Counted from the stretch's first letter, positions 18,139 through 27,238 are shown. The stretch is 64,000 nucleotides of DNA from Dyella dinghuensis (GCF_003977615.1 NZ_RYZR01000005.1:372001-436000); one strand, 5' to 3'. Numbers and translations are program-made. Notes: generated by a model not told the origin, from the letters alone.

Positions 18139-20619
18139 TCACGCGGCGCGTTGCGCGGCGTCACTGATCTTTTTCTCGTCCGCACGCGTCACCGCCGAAC
18201 GCAGCTCGGCAGGGTCGAAATCGTCGACGGAGATGAATTCGAACACGCCTTCACGTACGCGCTTGAGCAACGCCGCTTCCGTCGGATCGATCACGCCCGC
18301 TTTGACGGCCTCGTCCAGCTGGCCGATATAGTCGTGCGAGGTGAATTGACCCGCCTTCTGCGCCTTGCCGAACTTGCGTTCGACCGGCTCGGCAGCGATC
18401 ACATCGGGCAACAGCTCATTCATGCGGCCCACGGTGTTGTTGGCCGTCGGCGTGAGATAAGTCCATTCCAGCAGACGATCACGCGCCTCGCCCGGTGCCG
18501 TGATGATGGCGGCGACGCGACGCCCCAGGCGATCCGACGGCGGCACTTCGCGGCGGCCGAACGGGAACACCAGCACGTGCAGCAACCATGCAATGGGACG
18601 CACCGGGAAGTTGCGAATCGCTCCATCGAGCGCCATCTGTATGCGCCACATGCATTCATGGAATGCCCACGCGAGCAGCGGACGATCCGCTTCCGGCCGA
18701 CCGGTATCTTCGTAGCGCTTGAGCATCGCACTGGCGATGTACAGATAACTCAACACGTCGCCAAGACGCGCCGACAATTTTTCCTTGAACTTCAGCTTGC
18801 CACCGAGCACGCCCATGAACGTGTCCGCGCACAAGGCCAGTGCTGCGGAGTAACGATTGAGTTTGCGGTAATAGCGACGCGTGTATGCATCGCCCGCTGA
18901 TTCACCGATACGCGCGCCCGTCACACCCAGCACGAAGCTGCGCACCGCGTTGGAAATGCCGAAGCCGATATGACCGAACAGCGCGTCGTCGAAACTCTTC
19001 AGTCGCTCGCTGTAATCGGGAATCGACAGCGCTTTCATTTCCTTCAGCACGTAAGGATGGCAGCGAATGGCACCCTGACCGAAGATCATCAGGCTACGCG
19101 TCATGATGTTCGCGCCTTCCACCGTGATGGCGATGGGCACACCTTGCCACGCACGGCCTGCGTAATTCTTCGGGCCCAGCTGCACGGCTTTGCCGCCATG
19201 CACGTCCATCGAATCGCCGGCGATGGTGCGGCCCCACTCGGTTGCGTGATATTTGGCGATCGCCGACGGCACGGCAGGCTTCTCGCCGCGGTCTACCGCG
19301 GCAGCGGTGGCACGCGAGAGCGCGGCCGTCGCGTAGGTCAAACCACCGATGCGCGCGAGCGCCTCTTCCACGCCCTCGAAACGCGCCACAGCCAGACCGA
19401 ACTGCTTGCGCATGCGTGCGTAAGCGCCGGTCGCGGCGACGGCCATGCGCACGCCACCCGTCGCGTTGGACGGCAACGAAATGGCACGACCGACCGAAAG
19501 GCATTCCACTAGCATGCGCCAGCCATGACCGGCCATGTGCGGGCCGCCGATAAGCGTCGACAACGGCGCAAAAATTTCCTTACCGTGCACCGGACCGTTC
19601 TGGAACGGCACGTTGAGCGGGAAGTGACGACGGCCGATTTCCAGGCCGGGGGTGCTACGCGGCAGCAGCGCCAGCGTGATGCCGAGATCTTCTTTGTCGC
19701 CCAGCAAATGCTCGGGATCGTACAAACGGAACGCGAGACCGACCACGGTCGCAACCGGCGCAAGCGTGATGTAACGCTTGTCGAAGGTGAGCTTCATGCC
19801 GACGGTTTCGACGCCATCCACAACCTGCTTGCAGACGATGCCAAAATCCGGAATCGAGGTCGCGTCGGAACCCGCATAAGGGCCCGTCAATGCGAAGCAA
19901 GGAATCTCTTCGCCAACGGCCAGACGCGGCAGATAGAAATTCTTCTGCTCGTCGCTGCCGTAATGCAGCAGTAACTCGGCAGGACCAAGCGAATTGGGCA
20001 CGGCCACGGTCGAGGCAACCGTTGCCGACATCGTGGCGAGTTTCTGCAGCACCGCCGAATGCGCCAGCGCAGAGAAACCCAGGCCGCCGTACTGCTTCGG
20101 AATGATCATGCCGAAGAATTTGTTCTTCTTGATGAACTCCCACACGTCCGGCGGCAGATCCGCCAGTTCGTGCGTGATCTGCCAATCGTCGACCATGCCG
20201 CACAGCTGTTCGACCGGGCCGTCGAGGAAGGCTTTCTCTTCGACGCTGAGCTCCGGCTTGGGCTGCTTCAGCAGTTCATGCCATTGCGGCTTGCCGGAAA
20301 ACAGTTCGCCTTCGAAACCGACGGTGCCCGCTTCAAGCGCGGTCTGCTCGGTGTCCGACAACTTCGGCGTCACCTTGGCGAACATTTTCAGCAGCGGTGC
20401 GCTGATGTTCTTGCGGCGGAAGTGGATCATCAGCAGCGGCACGGCAATCAGCAGCTCGATCACGAGTAGCACGACCGTCGTTCGCGGCGCGCCAGCCAGT
20501 AATCCGACGACGAGCGTCACGACGATCGTCGTCACGGCCCACGTACGCAGGCTGCTGCGGTGATAAGCGCAGGCACCACTGGCGATGATTGCCGCCAACA
20601 GAGTTAGTAGTACGGACAT
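18139..20619 (-). CDS. fadE: FadE-type acyl-CoA dehydrogenase
   Basis: First oxidation step of fatty-acid beta-oxidation: acyl-CoA to trans-2-enoyl-CoA, passing electrons to ETF. The 826 residues match the large FadE family (E. coli FadE is about 814), not the 380-residue ACADs. Two N-terminal membrane helices (about 1-60) precede the dehydrogenase core, with CFALTGPYAGSDATSIPD as the flavin/substrate motif and a long C-terminal DUF1974-like domain. I chose the ATG at 20619 with gaggtg upstream; the frame is open for 67 more codons inside the preceding gene. It starts one base after the hydrolase stop (TGAGATG). Partners EtfAB and ETF-QO are encoded at 45-53 kb. Confidence 0.95.
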   Translation of the reverse strand: MSVLLTLLAAIIASGACAYHRSSLRTWAVTTIVVTLVVGLLAGAPRTTVVLLVIELLIAVPLLMIHFRRKNISAPLLKMFAKVTPKLSDTEQTALEAGTVGFEGELFSGKPQWHELLKQPKPELSVEEKAFLDGPVEQLCGMVDDWQITHELADLPPDVWEFIKKNKFFGMIIPKQYGGLGFSALAHSAVLQKLATMSATVASTVAVPNSLGPAELLLHYGSDEQKNFYLPRLAVGEEIPCFALTGPYAGSDATSIPDFGIVCKQVVDGVETVGMKLTFDKRYITLAPVATVVGLAFRLYDPEHLLGDKEDLGITLALLPRSTPGLEIGRRHFPLNVPFQNGPVHGKEIFAPLSTLIGGPHMAGHGWRMLVECLSVGRAISLPSNATGGVRMAVAATGAYARMRKQFGLAVARFEGVEEALARIGGLTYATAALSRATAAAVDRGEKPAVPSAIAKYHATEWGRTIAGDSMDVHGGKAVQLGPKNYAGRAWQGVPIAITVEGANIMTRSLMIFGQGAIRCHPYVLKEMKALSIPDYSERLKSFDDALFGHIGFGISNAVRSFVLGVTGARIGESAGDAYTRRYYRKLNRYSAALALCADTFMGVLGGKLKFKEKLSARLGDVLSYLYIASAMLKRYEDTGRPEADRPLLAWAFHECMWRIQMALDGAIRNFPVRPIAWLLHVLVFPFGRREVPPSDRLGRRVAAIITAPGEARDRLLEWTYLTPTANNTVGRMNELLPDVIAAEPVERKFGKAQKAGQFTSHDYIGQLDEAVKAGVIDPTEAALLKRVREGVFEFISVDDFDPAELRSAVTRADEKKISDAAQRAA

Positions 20620-20620
20620 C

Positions 20621-21523
20621 TCAACACCTCGTTGCAGGTTGCTTGATCGCGTCGACGTCGGCGTCGACACGTTCCAGGCTTGCCATGAAGCCTGCGATCT
20701 GGGCTGTAAATGCGTCATTCGCATCGCCAGCCAACATATGGGTAGCGCCAGGTACTTCGGCATGCCGTGCATGCGGTACCAGTGCGAGAAATTCTTCGAC
20801 CGTGCGATGGGAGACCACATCGCTGCGCTCGCCGGACAGCAACAGCACCGGCACGTCGACCTTCGCGGCGGCCTCGAGCAAACGCGGCTGATAGCGTTCG
20901 CTCTCCATGATCAGGCTGCCAGAAAGCAATGCCGGATCCCAATGCCAGCGCAAACGTCCATCGGCGCCTTCGCGAAGCAGCGGGCGCAGTTGCTGCTCGC
21001 TCTTGCGTTCGCGTCGCTGCGGCAGATATTCGGCAATCTGTTCGGCGGCTTCGTCGTAGCTCGCAAAGCCATCGGGATGCGCTTGCATGAACGCGAGAAT
21101 GCGTTCGACGCCGGATGTTTCCCAGCGCGGCGTAATGTCGACCAGCACCATCGCGCGAAACGGCGATGGCCGTGTTTCACCCGCAACGGCCAGACCGAGC
21201 AAGCCACCCATCGACGCGCCGATCAGGATTGGCGGTTGCGGCTGAACGCGTGCGATACCTAGCAGATCGTCGACGAACTGTTCCATGTGGTAATCGCCAC
21301 CCGGCACGTGGTCGCTTTCCCCGTGACCGCGGCTGTCGAAGGTCACGCAGCGGCAACCGCGAGCGGCCATCGTCGCGGCAGCGGCCTTCCATGCTCCGCG
21401 CGTCTGGCCGAAGCCGTGCGCAAACAGCAGTGTCGGCGCATCGGCGGGATGGCGTACATCGGCCGCCAGCGATAGGCCGTCGCTGGTCGTGAATGAAATG
21501 CGCGTGGCGGTTGTGGATTCCAT
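20621..21523 (-). CDS. Alpha/beta-fold hydrolase
   Basis: A 300-residue alpha/beta hydrolase. The oxyanion-hole HGFGQTRGAW, the nucleophile elbow GASMGGLLG (Ser), an Asp in LLSGERSDVVS and the late His in PGATHMLAG complete a typical triad. The ATG at 21523 begins MESTTATRISFTTSDG; an upstream in-frame start would extend into the promoter region. It is the first gene of the hydrolase-fadE-thioesterase set and divergent from the TetR gene. A lipid or acyl ester substrate is a reasonable inference from context only. Its start codon lies inside the candidate operator. Confidence 0.88.
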   Translation of the reverse strand: MESTTATRISFTTSDGLSLAADVRHPADAPTLLFAHGFGQTRGAWKAAAATMAARGCRCVTFDSRGHGESDHVPGGDYHMEQFVDDLLGIARVQPQPPILIGASMGGLLGLAVAGETRPSPFRAMVLVDITPRWETSGVERILAFMQAHPDGFASYDEAAEQIAEYLPQRRERKSEQQLRPLLREGADGRLRWHWDPALLSGSLIMESERYQPRLLEAAAKVDVPVLLLSGERSDVVSHRTVEEFLALVPHARHAEVPGATHMLAGDANDAFTAQIAGFMASLERVDADVDAIKQPATRC

Positions 21524-21637
21524 ACGCACGAGTATGGAGCGCTCGCGAAACGCCGTCAACCGGCGCCCGAGAATTGCGTGCTGGAACTGTGAAACCGCCC
21601 GCGGAGCACCGTTTTTGCGCGGTCTGGGCTACCATAC
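21520..21637. promoter_or_regulatory. Candidate TetR operator in the divergent fadE-operon/tetR region
   Basis: CCATAC at 21520-21525 and GTATGG at 21532-21537 form a palindrome with a six-base spacer across the hydrolase start codon. A third CCATAC at 21632-21637 sits just before the tetR start. Three copies of one hexamer in a 118-bp divergent region fit a self-regulating TetR repressor; binding is inferred. Confidence 0.45.
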
Positions 21638-21641
21638 GGAA

Positions 21642-22220
21642 ATGAATGTACGCCAGAAACCTGAACGCACACGCCTTTCCGCTGAAGACTGGGAAGACGC
21701 AGCTCTTACTTTGATCAGCGAACAAGGCGTGGGCGCTTTGGCCGTCGAGGCGCTCGCCCGTCAGCTTGGCGTAACCAAGGGTAGCTTTTACTGGCATTTC
21801 CGCACCCGTGAAGCCTTGTTGCAGGCCGCGCTGGAACGCTGGGAACAATACGGCGAACGCGAAATCATCAGCCAGATCGAGGCGATCCCCGATCCGCGCG
21901 AACGCCTGCCGGAACTGTTCCGCCGCGTCGCCCACGAGCTGCAGCCGCACCGTGTATACGCCGCACTGCTGAAAGCACTGGACCACCCGCTGGTCGTTCC
22001 GGTGATGGCGCGCGTTTCCAAGCGCCGTACCGAGTTTCTGCATACGGCTTATAAGCAGGCGGGGATGGAAGGCGCCGATGCACTGAACCGTGCGCGCCTG
22101 ACTTATGCCGCCTATGTCGGCTTCCTGCAGCTCAATTTCACGCTCGGCCTGCCAAGGTTGAGCCACGAAGAGTTCGACGCCTACGTCGAACACATGATCG
22201 CGACGCTGATTCCTGCCTAA
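21642..22220 (+). CDS. TetR-family transcriptional regulator
   Basis: A 192-residue repressor-type protein. The helix-turn-helix is LAVEALARQLGVTKGSFYWHFRTREALLQAALERWE (about residues 30-65, with the SFYWHF recognition helix), followed by a helical ligand domain. The ATG at 21642 was chosen; a longer open frame upstream covers the intergenic region. Divergence from the hydrolase-fadE-thioesterase genes makes it the likely regulator of that set, perhaps sensing an acyl-CoA. Ligand and targets are not visible from sequence. Confidence 0.88.
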   Translation: MNVRQKPERTRLSAEDWEDAALTLISEQGVGALAVEALARQLGVTKGSFYWHFRTREALLQAALERWEQYGEREIISQIEAIPDPRERLPELFRRVAHELQPHRVYAALLKALDHPLVVPVMARVSKRRTEFLHTAYKQAGMEGADALNRARLTYAAYVGFLQLNFTLGLPRLSHEEFDAYVEHMIATLIPA

Positions 22221-22249
22221 GCGGCTTGTTGCAAGTGATGATTCCAAGT

Positions 22250-22265
22250 GCCTGACGCGTCAGGC
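22250..22265. promoter_or_regulatory. Perfect 16-bp palindrome between tetR and pckG
   Basis: GCCTGACGCGTCAGGC is fully self-complementary and lies 30 bp after the tetR stop and 107 bp before the pckG start. With no T-run it is a better candidate for an operator than a terminator. Confidence 0.4.
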
Positions 22266-22371
22266 GCGACACCCCGCCGCACGCCCGTTTGCTGCACATA
22301 ACCTTGCAATGCCAGTTCCTGTAACTTAGCGTTCTACATCCTTTTTGTGGGTAGACCAAGGCGAGGGAAAC

Positions 22372-24141
22372 ATGACGAGCAAGCTGGATTCGCTCGAGCG
22401 ATGGGTTAATGACGTGGCGGCAAAGACCCGCCCCGCGACCATCCACTGGTGTAACGGCTCCGATGCCGAATATCGGATGCTGACGCAGCAGATGCTGCAA
22501 AGCGGAGATCTGATCGAACTCAACCAGCAGACCCATCCGGGCTGCTATCTGCATCGCTCCAGTCCGTCGGACGTGGCGCGCGTCGAACATCTCACCTTCG
22601 TCTGCACGAAGGACGAGGCCGACGCCGGCCCGAACAATCACTGGATGGCGCCGGCCGACGCGCACGCCAAGATGGATGCGTTGTTCGACGGCTGCATGGA
22701 AGGCCGCACCATGTACGTGATTCCGTACTGCATGGGGCCGATCGATTCACCGCTATCGCGTTGCGGCGTCGAAATCACCGATAGCCCCTACGTGGTCGTG
22801 AATATGCGCACGATGACGCGCATGGGCGCGGCAGCGCTTGCGCGTATCGAGCGCGAAGGCAGCTTCGTGAAGGGCCTGCACTCGACTGGCGAGCTCGATC
22901 CTGAGCGTCGCTTCATCATGCATTTTCCCGAAGAGCTGTCGATTCAATCGTACGGCTCGGGCTACGGCGGCAATGCGCTGCTCGGCAAGAAATGCCATGC
23001 GCTTCGCATCGCCAGCTATCAGGCACGCACGGAAGGCTGGCTCGCCGAGCACATGCTGATCGTCGGTATCGAAAATCCGCAGGGCCAGACGCATTACATC
23101 GCGGCAGCGTTCCCGTCGGCATGCGGCAAAACCAATCTGGCAATGCTGATTCCGCCGGAGGGTTATCGCAAAGACGGCTGGCGCGTGTGGACCGTCGGCG
23201 ACGATATCTGCTGGATGCGTCCTGGTGCAGATGGACGTCTATACGCCATCAACCCCGAAGCCGGCTTCTTCGGCGTGGCGCCGGGCACCAGCACATTGAG
23301 CAACCCCAATGCGCTAACGACGATTGCACGCGACACAATCTTCACCAACGTCGCCGTCACCGCCGATAACCAGCCCTGGTGGGAAGGCGTGCCCGGTACG
23401 CCGGTGACGGATTGGCAAGGTCGTCCGTTCGACGCCGCCAATGGCCCCGCCGCACATCCGAATTCGCGCTTCACCGTCAGCGCCAAACAGTGCCCGACGT
23501 GGTCGTCCAAAGCCGAAGATGCGCAAGGCGTGCCGATCAGCGCGATCGTTTTCGGTGGCCGTCGGCCGTCGCTGATTCCGCTGGTGATGGAAGCGCGCGA
23601 CTGGACGCACGGCGTGCTGATGGGCGCCGCGATGGGTTCGGAAACCACAGCGGCCGCCACGGGTGCGGTGGGCGTGCTTCGCCGCGACTCGATGGCGATG
23701 AAGCCATTCTGCGGTTATCACTACGGCGACTACTTCACCCACTGGCTCTCGTTCGACAAGGCCGGGGCCAAGCTGCCGAAGATCTTCCACGTGAACTGGT
23801 TCCGCAAAGGCAAGGACGGCAAGTTCATGTGGCCGGGCTTCGGCGAAAACCTGCGCGTGCTGGAGTGGATGATCAACCGCGTCGAGGGCAAGGCCCGCGG
23901 CACGGAAACCCCGATCGGCATCCTGCCCGCCCAGAATGAGCTGAAGATGGACGGTCTGGATCTGCCGCGCGAAACGCTGACCGAACTACTCCAGGTCGAC
24001 ATTCCCGGCTGGCAGACCGAACTGCACGCCATCGGCGAGTACCTCGACAGCTTCAGCCCGCGTCTCCCTGCCCGCCTGCGGCAGGAGCAGCAACGCGTGG
24101 CTCAGGCCCTGGAAATACCGCGCAAGGCTGCAAACGCGTGA
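22372..24141 (+). CDS. pckG: Phosphoenolpyruvate carboxykinase (GTP)
   Basis: Converts oxaloacetate and GTP to PEP, CO2 and GDP, feeding gluconeogenesis. The 589 residues and motifs match the GTP class: AFPSACGKTNLAMLIPP (P-loop with the reactive Cys), GDDICWMR, and FGGRRPSLIPLV. The ATG at 22372 is preceded by gagggaa; MWVDQGEGN upstream is in frame but not family-like. It stands alone. Context with fadE suggests growth on fatty acids, where PEP must be made from oxaloacetate. Confidence 0.97.
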   Translation: MTSKLDSLERWVNDVAAKTRPATIHWCNGSDAEYRMLTQQMLQSGDLIELNQQTHPGCYLHRSSPSDVARVEHLTFVCTKDEADAGPNNHWMAPADAHAKMDALFDGCMEGRTMYVIPYCMGPIDSPLSRCGVEITDSPYVVVNMRTMTRMGAAALARIEREGSFVKGLHSTGELDPERRFIMHFPEELSIQSYGSGYGGNALLGKKCHALRIASYQARTEGWLAEHMLIVGIENPQGQTHYIAAAFPSACGKTNLAMLIPPEGYRKDGWRVWTVGDDICWMRPGADGRLYAINPEAGFFGVAPGTSTLSNPNALTTIARDTIFTNVAVTADNQPWWEGVPGTPVTDWQGRPFDAANGPAAHPNSRFTVSAKQCPTWSSKAEDAQGVPISAIVFGGRRPSLIPLVMEARDWTHGVLMGAAMGSETTAAATGAVGVLRRDSMAMKPFCGYHYGDYFTHWLSFDKAGAKLPKIFHVNWFRKGKDGKFMWPGFGENLRVLEWMINRVEGKARGTETPIGILPAQNELKMDGLDLPRETLTELLQVDIPGWQTELHAIGEYLDSFSPRLPARLRQEQQRVAQALEIPRKAANA

Positions 24142-24152
24142 AGCACTGACTT

Positions 24153-24281
24153 CCTCTCCCTTCGGGGAGAGGACCGAGGTGAGGGGTCAATCTTGCGATA
24201 AGAGCCATGAAAGTCGGCTTTGAACCCGCCTTATCGCAAGATTGGCCCCTCATCCCGACCTTCTCCCCAAAGGGGAGAAGG
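24153..24281. repeat. Paired-hairpin (REP/BIME-like) repeat, second copy
   Basis: Architecture as at 1263-1406: a hairpin (cctctccc 24153-24160 with gggagagg 24165-24172), a 26-nt inverted repeat (24177-24202 with 24230-24255, few mismatches) and a perfect ten-bp hairpin (24259-24268 with 24272-24281). It fills the gap between pckG and the sigma-factor gene and could end or stabilise the pckG transcript. Confidence 0.8.
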
Positions 24282-24364
24282 AGTAATCCCCTCTAAACCT
24301 ATTGGCTTGCAACGGCATCAAAGCTAGCAAGATGATTGCTGCTTGCATTGCCAACGGAAGTGCC

Positions 24365-24916
24365 ATGCCACCTGCACTGGCTGCGGGACACCACAACGAT
24401 ATGGATGACGTACGCGCGGCCGCAGCGGGCGACCGTCAGGCATTCCAGCGCCTCTACCGCCAGCACGCGAGCCGGATCCATGGCGCGATGTTGCGGTTGT
24501 CCGGCTACGATCATGCGCGGGCGGAGGACCTGACCCAGGATGCCTTCGTGCGTGCCTGGCAGAAGCTCGACAGCTTTCGCGAACAGAGTGCTTTCGGTAC
24601 GTGGCTTTATCGGTTGGCGGTGAATGTGGCACTGATGGACATACGGGCGCGGGGCGCCGACCCCGTCGGTTATATCGACGAGGACAGCCTTCCCGAGCAT
24701 GGCGAGACGCCGTTCTGTGCGGCCGAACGCGATGAACTGGAACGTGCGATCGGCAAACTACCGCCGCGCGCGCGCGCCGTATTGGTACTGCATGACGTGG
24801 AAGGCTGGCACCACGACGAAATTGCCGGCGAACTGGGTATGGCAGTGGGCTCATCCAAGGCGCAACTGCATCGTGCACGCGGGTTGCTGCGCAAAGCACT
24901 TGGAGATGTGACATGA
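24365..24916 (+). CDS. ECF-type RNA polymerase sigma factor
   Basis: A 183-residue sigma-70 family regulator with only regions 2 and 4. Region 2 shows ARAEDLTQDAFVRAWQKL and FGTWLYRLAVNVALMDIR; region 4 shows LPPRARAVLVLHDVEGW followed by the helix-turn-helix DEIAGELGMAVGSSKAQLHR. The start is uncertain: ATG 24365 has ggaag six bases upstream, and ATG 24401 is an alternative. The next gene overlaps by ATGA and looks like its membrane anti-sigma partner. The DUF4097 gene downstream is the likely third member, so an envelope signal is probable. Confidence 0.88.
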   Translation: MPPALAAGHHNDMDDVRAAAAGDRQAFQRLYRQHASRIHGAMLRLSGYDHARAEDLTQDAFVRAWQKLDSFREQSAFGTWLYRLAVNVALMDIRARGADPVGYIDEDSLPEHGETPFCAAERDELERAIGKLPPRARAVLVLHDVEGWHHDEIAGELGMAVGSSKAQLHRARGLLRKALGDVT

Positions 24917-25368
24917 ACGAATTTGAATGGCTGCGCCAAATGCGCGATCTGAACCAGCCGGTCGCACCGCGGGATGATCTGTGGGCGCGTATCGACGCTG
25001 CGATCGACAACGCAACGCCGGCGGTGGTGGAAACGCCGACGCCGATCAGGCGGCCGCGTCATCGGCAAGCCTGGGCGCTTGCGGCCAGTGCGGCAGCGGT
25101 CATGCTGCTGGCCGGTGGCATCGCCTGGCGCATGCATTCCGTTGCGCCGTCTGTCGTAGTCAGCAACAAACCGAACCTGGAAAACGCACCGTGGAAACCA
25201 AGCGATCCACGTTTCGCCGGTGCCGCCGTGGAATTTGGCGCCGCACGCATGGAACTGCAACAGGCGATGCAGCAAGCTCCCGATTCACCCGCCTTGCAGC
25301 GCCTGCTGCAACGTACCGAACAACAGCAAACACAGCTGCGCGAGCAGTTGGAGAAACAAGCCGGCTAA
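24913..25368 (+). CDS. Probable membrane anti-sigma factor
   Basis: A 151-residue single-pass membrane protein: a cytoplasmic N-terminus of about 50 residues (MNEFEWLRQMRDLNQPVAPR), one helix (about 58-75, ALAASAAAVMLLAGGIAW) and a periplasmic part ending in a Gln-rich coiled coil (about 105-150). No zinc-finger HxxxCxxC motif is visible, so it is not a classic zf-HC2 anti-sigma. The call rests on its ATGA overlap with the ECF sigma gene and on topology. Confidence 0.65.
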   Translation: MNEFEWLRQMRDLNQPVAPRDDLWARIDAAIDNATPAVVETPTPIRRPRHRQAWALAASAAAVMLLAGGIAWRMHSVAPSVVVSNKPNLENAPWKPSDPRFAGAAVEFGAARMELQQAMQQAPDSPALQRLLQRTEQQQTQLREQLEKQAG

Positions 25369-25390
25369 GGCTCTTCAGGACACAATAACT

Positions 25391-26296
25391 ATGAAAAACG
25401 CCCGCTACCTGCCGCTGCTTATCTGCCTGTCCTGGGGAGGGCAGGCCATGGCCGATACCCCGCTCGACGTGAGCCATCCCGCCTCATCCACAGCGCATAT
25501 CGACATCATCAACATCAAAGGCGAAGTCACCATCACCGCATGGGATCGCAACGAAGTTCACGTCGGCGGCGAGCTAGGCGAAGGCGCCGCACCGCTGAGC
25601 ATCGATGGCAGCGAAAACAATCTGACCATCGGCGTGAAGGCCGAAGGACAAAGCGGATGGCTTAACTGGGGCAGCGACAAATCGATGTCGTCCACGCGCC
25701 TGGACATCAGCGTGCCGCGCGGTGCATCGCTGAAGGTGAAGATCGTCAGTGCACCGCTCAGCATCGACGGCATCAACGGCGGCGATATCGACGTCAGTTC
25801 GGTCAGCGGCCGCGTGCGCATCAATGCGCAGACGCCCATGCTCAACGTCATCTCCGTGAGCGGCAACATCGCGTTCTCGGGTCAGGCAGCACAGGCAAAA
25901 TTGCAAACCGTGAGTGGCGACATTCTTGCGCCATCACTCGGCAACAGCGTCGACCTGCAAACCATTTCCGGCCGCATTCAAGCCGGTGGCGGCCCATGGC
26001 AACATCTCAATCTCAGCACCGTATCGGGTGACGTGCAGCTTGCGGGCTCGCTGGCGTCGGGCGGCAATATCACCATCGACAGCATGAGCGGCGATGTGCA
26101 ACTGCTGGTTCCGTCGGCGCTATCGAGCAACGTGCACGCCACAACCTTCAGCGGCGATCTGCGCAGCGACTTCGGCACACCCAAGCAACCCGAACACGGC
26201 CCGGGCAGTTCGCTCGATGCGGTGGCAGGCACCGGCAACGGCAAGATCAATGTCGAATCGTTCAGCGGCGACGTGCGCATCCGTAAGCAGGATTGA
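25391..26296 (+). CDS. Secreted DUF4097 beta-repeat protein
   Basis: A 301-residue exported protein with a signal peptide (MKNARYLPLLICLSWGGQAMA) and a repeated beta-strand pattern: recurring VSGxI/VSGDV segments every 20-25 residues from about residue 100 to the end, typical of DUF4097 (adhesin-like) solenoids. Function of the family is unknown; members often sit behind ECF sigma/anti-sigma pairs as here. The ATG at 25391 is 22 bp after the anti-sigma gene. A strong terminator follows, so the three-gene unit ends here. Confidence 0.85.
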   Translation: MKNARYLPLLICLSWGGQAMADTPLDVSHPASSTAHIDIINIKGEVTITAWDRNEVHVGGELGEGAAPLSIDGSENNLTIGVKAEGQSGWLNWGSDKSMSSTRLDISVPRGASLKVKIVSAPLSIDGINGGDIDVSSVSGRVRINAQTPMLNVISVSGNIAFSGQAAQAKLQTVSGDILAPSLGNSVDLQTISGRIQAGGGPWQHLNLSTVSGDVQLAGSLASGGNITIDSMSGDVQLLVPSALSSNVHATTFSGDLRSDFGTPKQPEHGPGSSLDAVAGTGNGKINVESFSGDVRIRKQD

Positions 26297-26310
26297 ACAC
26301 GTGCACAAAC

Positions 26311-26341
26311 AAAAAGCCCCTGCATGGCGGGGGCTTTTTTT
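26311..26341. terminator. Rho-independent terminator after the DUF4097 gene
   Basis: aaaaagcccc (26311-26320) pairs with the ggggcttttt side (26330-26340) around tgcatggc. A-run and T-run flank the stem, so it can serve both the plus-strand operon and the convergent minus-strand gene. Confidence 0.92.
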
Positions 26342-26356
26342 ATGCGTGATACCGGA

Positions 26357-27238
26357 TCAAAGATCCTGGTGATATTGCACGTACGGCGTGCGCGACTGAT
26401 CCGGCTGCGGCGGACCGGCCGGCGTATTGGTCGCATTGCCGGAAGACCACACGTTCTGCGCACCGAAACTCAACGAACCCTGCCACGGCAAACGCCAGGT
26501 AACGCCTAGATCGATACTGTTCCAACGGCGATCCGGATACAGGCCAGGGTTGGGCATGCCCGGATTGTTCACTTCCGGCTGCATGCTGCGGCCAATGATG
26601 CTACCGCTGACCGGGCCATGATCGATGCCGAAGCTCAGGGCTTTCTGATCCAGCGTGCTCAAGCCCAACAAATTGCCCGGCAGCAAGTGGATGCGTCCCA
26701 TGCTCGCGCCCAACACCACGCCGCTATTGCCACTGAGTGCGAGTCGGCCCTTGGCATTGAGCTGCGTGCTGTTGTCGAAATCGGTGAGACCATTCACGCC
26801 AGTGACTGCGCCGGGGAGCACGCGCGGTAGCGGAGTGGGATTGGTCACCTGATCTTGCGCGACACTCAGACCGAGGCTGTAGCGCCCGGTGTTGTAGGTT
26901 GCGCCCACTTCCGTACCGACGATACGCGGCTGCGTCGCCCACGATTTCTGATTGATCGTGGCCTGCGTCGTGACATTCGGTGTCACGCCATATTGCAGCG
27001 TGCTCGAATTGACAGTGCCGCCGCCCAACGGATTCAACGACAACGACGAGTCGTTTTGTGCGCCGGCCGTCGTCGAATTCTGCGATTGGATCAGCAATGA
27101 ACCCGGCGCCGGCTGGCCGGTCTTCAACGTCGTCTGCTGTTGTATCCACGGATTGGTGGACTGATCAGCGCTCACAGTTTGCCCTGCCGCGATCAGCGGC
27201 ATGCAAAGCAATGGCAATGTCAGCAGCAATCGGCGCAT
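26357..27238 (-). CDS. Secreted or outer-membrane protein of unknown function
   Basis: A 293-residue protein with a clear signal peptide (MRRLLLTLPLLCMPLIAAGQ, cleavage near residue 20). The mature part is rich in Ser, Thr, Asn, Gln and Gly, with alternating hydrophobic strands such as YSLGLSVAQD and GSLSFGAQNVW, which suggests a beta-barrel or beta-sandwich. It does not end in an aromatic residue as most outer-membrane barrels do. Two ATGs two codons apart (27244 and 27238) could start it. I do not recognise the family. It shares a bidirectional terminator with the DUF4097 gene. Confidence 0.6.
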   Translation of the reverse strand: MRRLLLTLPLLCMPLIAAGQTVSADQSTNPWIQQQTTLKTGQPAPGSLLIQSQNSTTAGAQNDSSLSLNPLGGGTVNSSTLQYGVTPNVTTQATINQKSWATQPRIVGTEVGATYNTGRYSLGLSVAQDQVTNPTPLPRVLPGAVTGVNGLTDFDNSTQLNAKGRLALSGNSGVVLGASMGRIHLLPGNLLGLSTLDQKALSFGIDHGPVSGSIIGRSMQPEVNNPGMPNPGLYPDRRWNSIDLGVTWRLPWQGSLSFGAQNVWSSGNATNTPAGPPQPDQSRTPYVQYHQDL

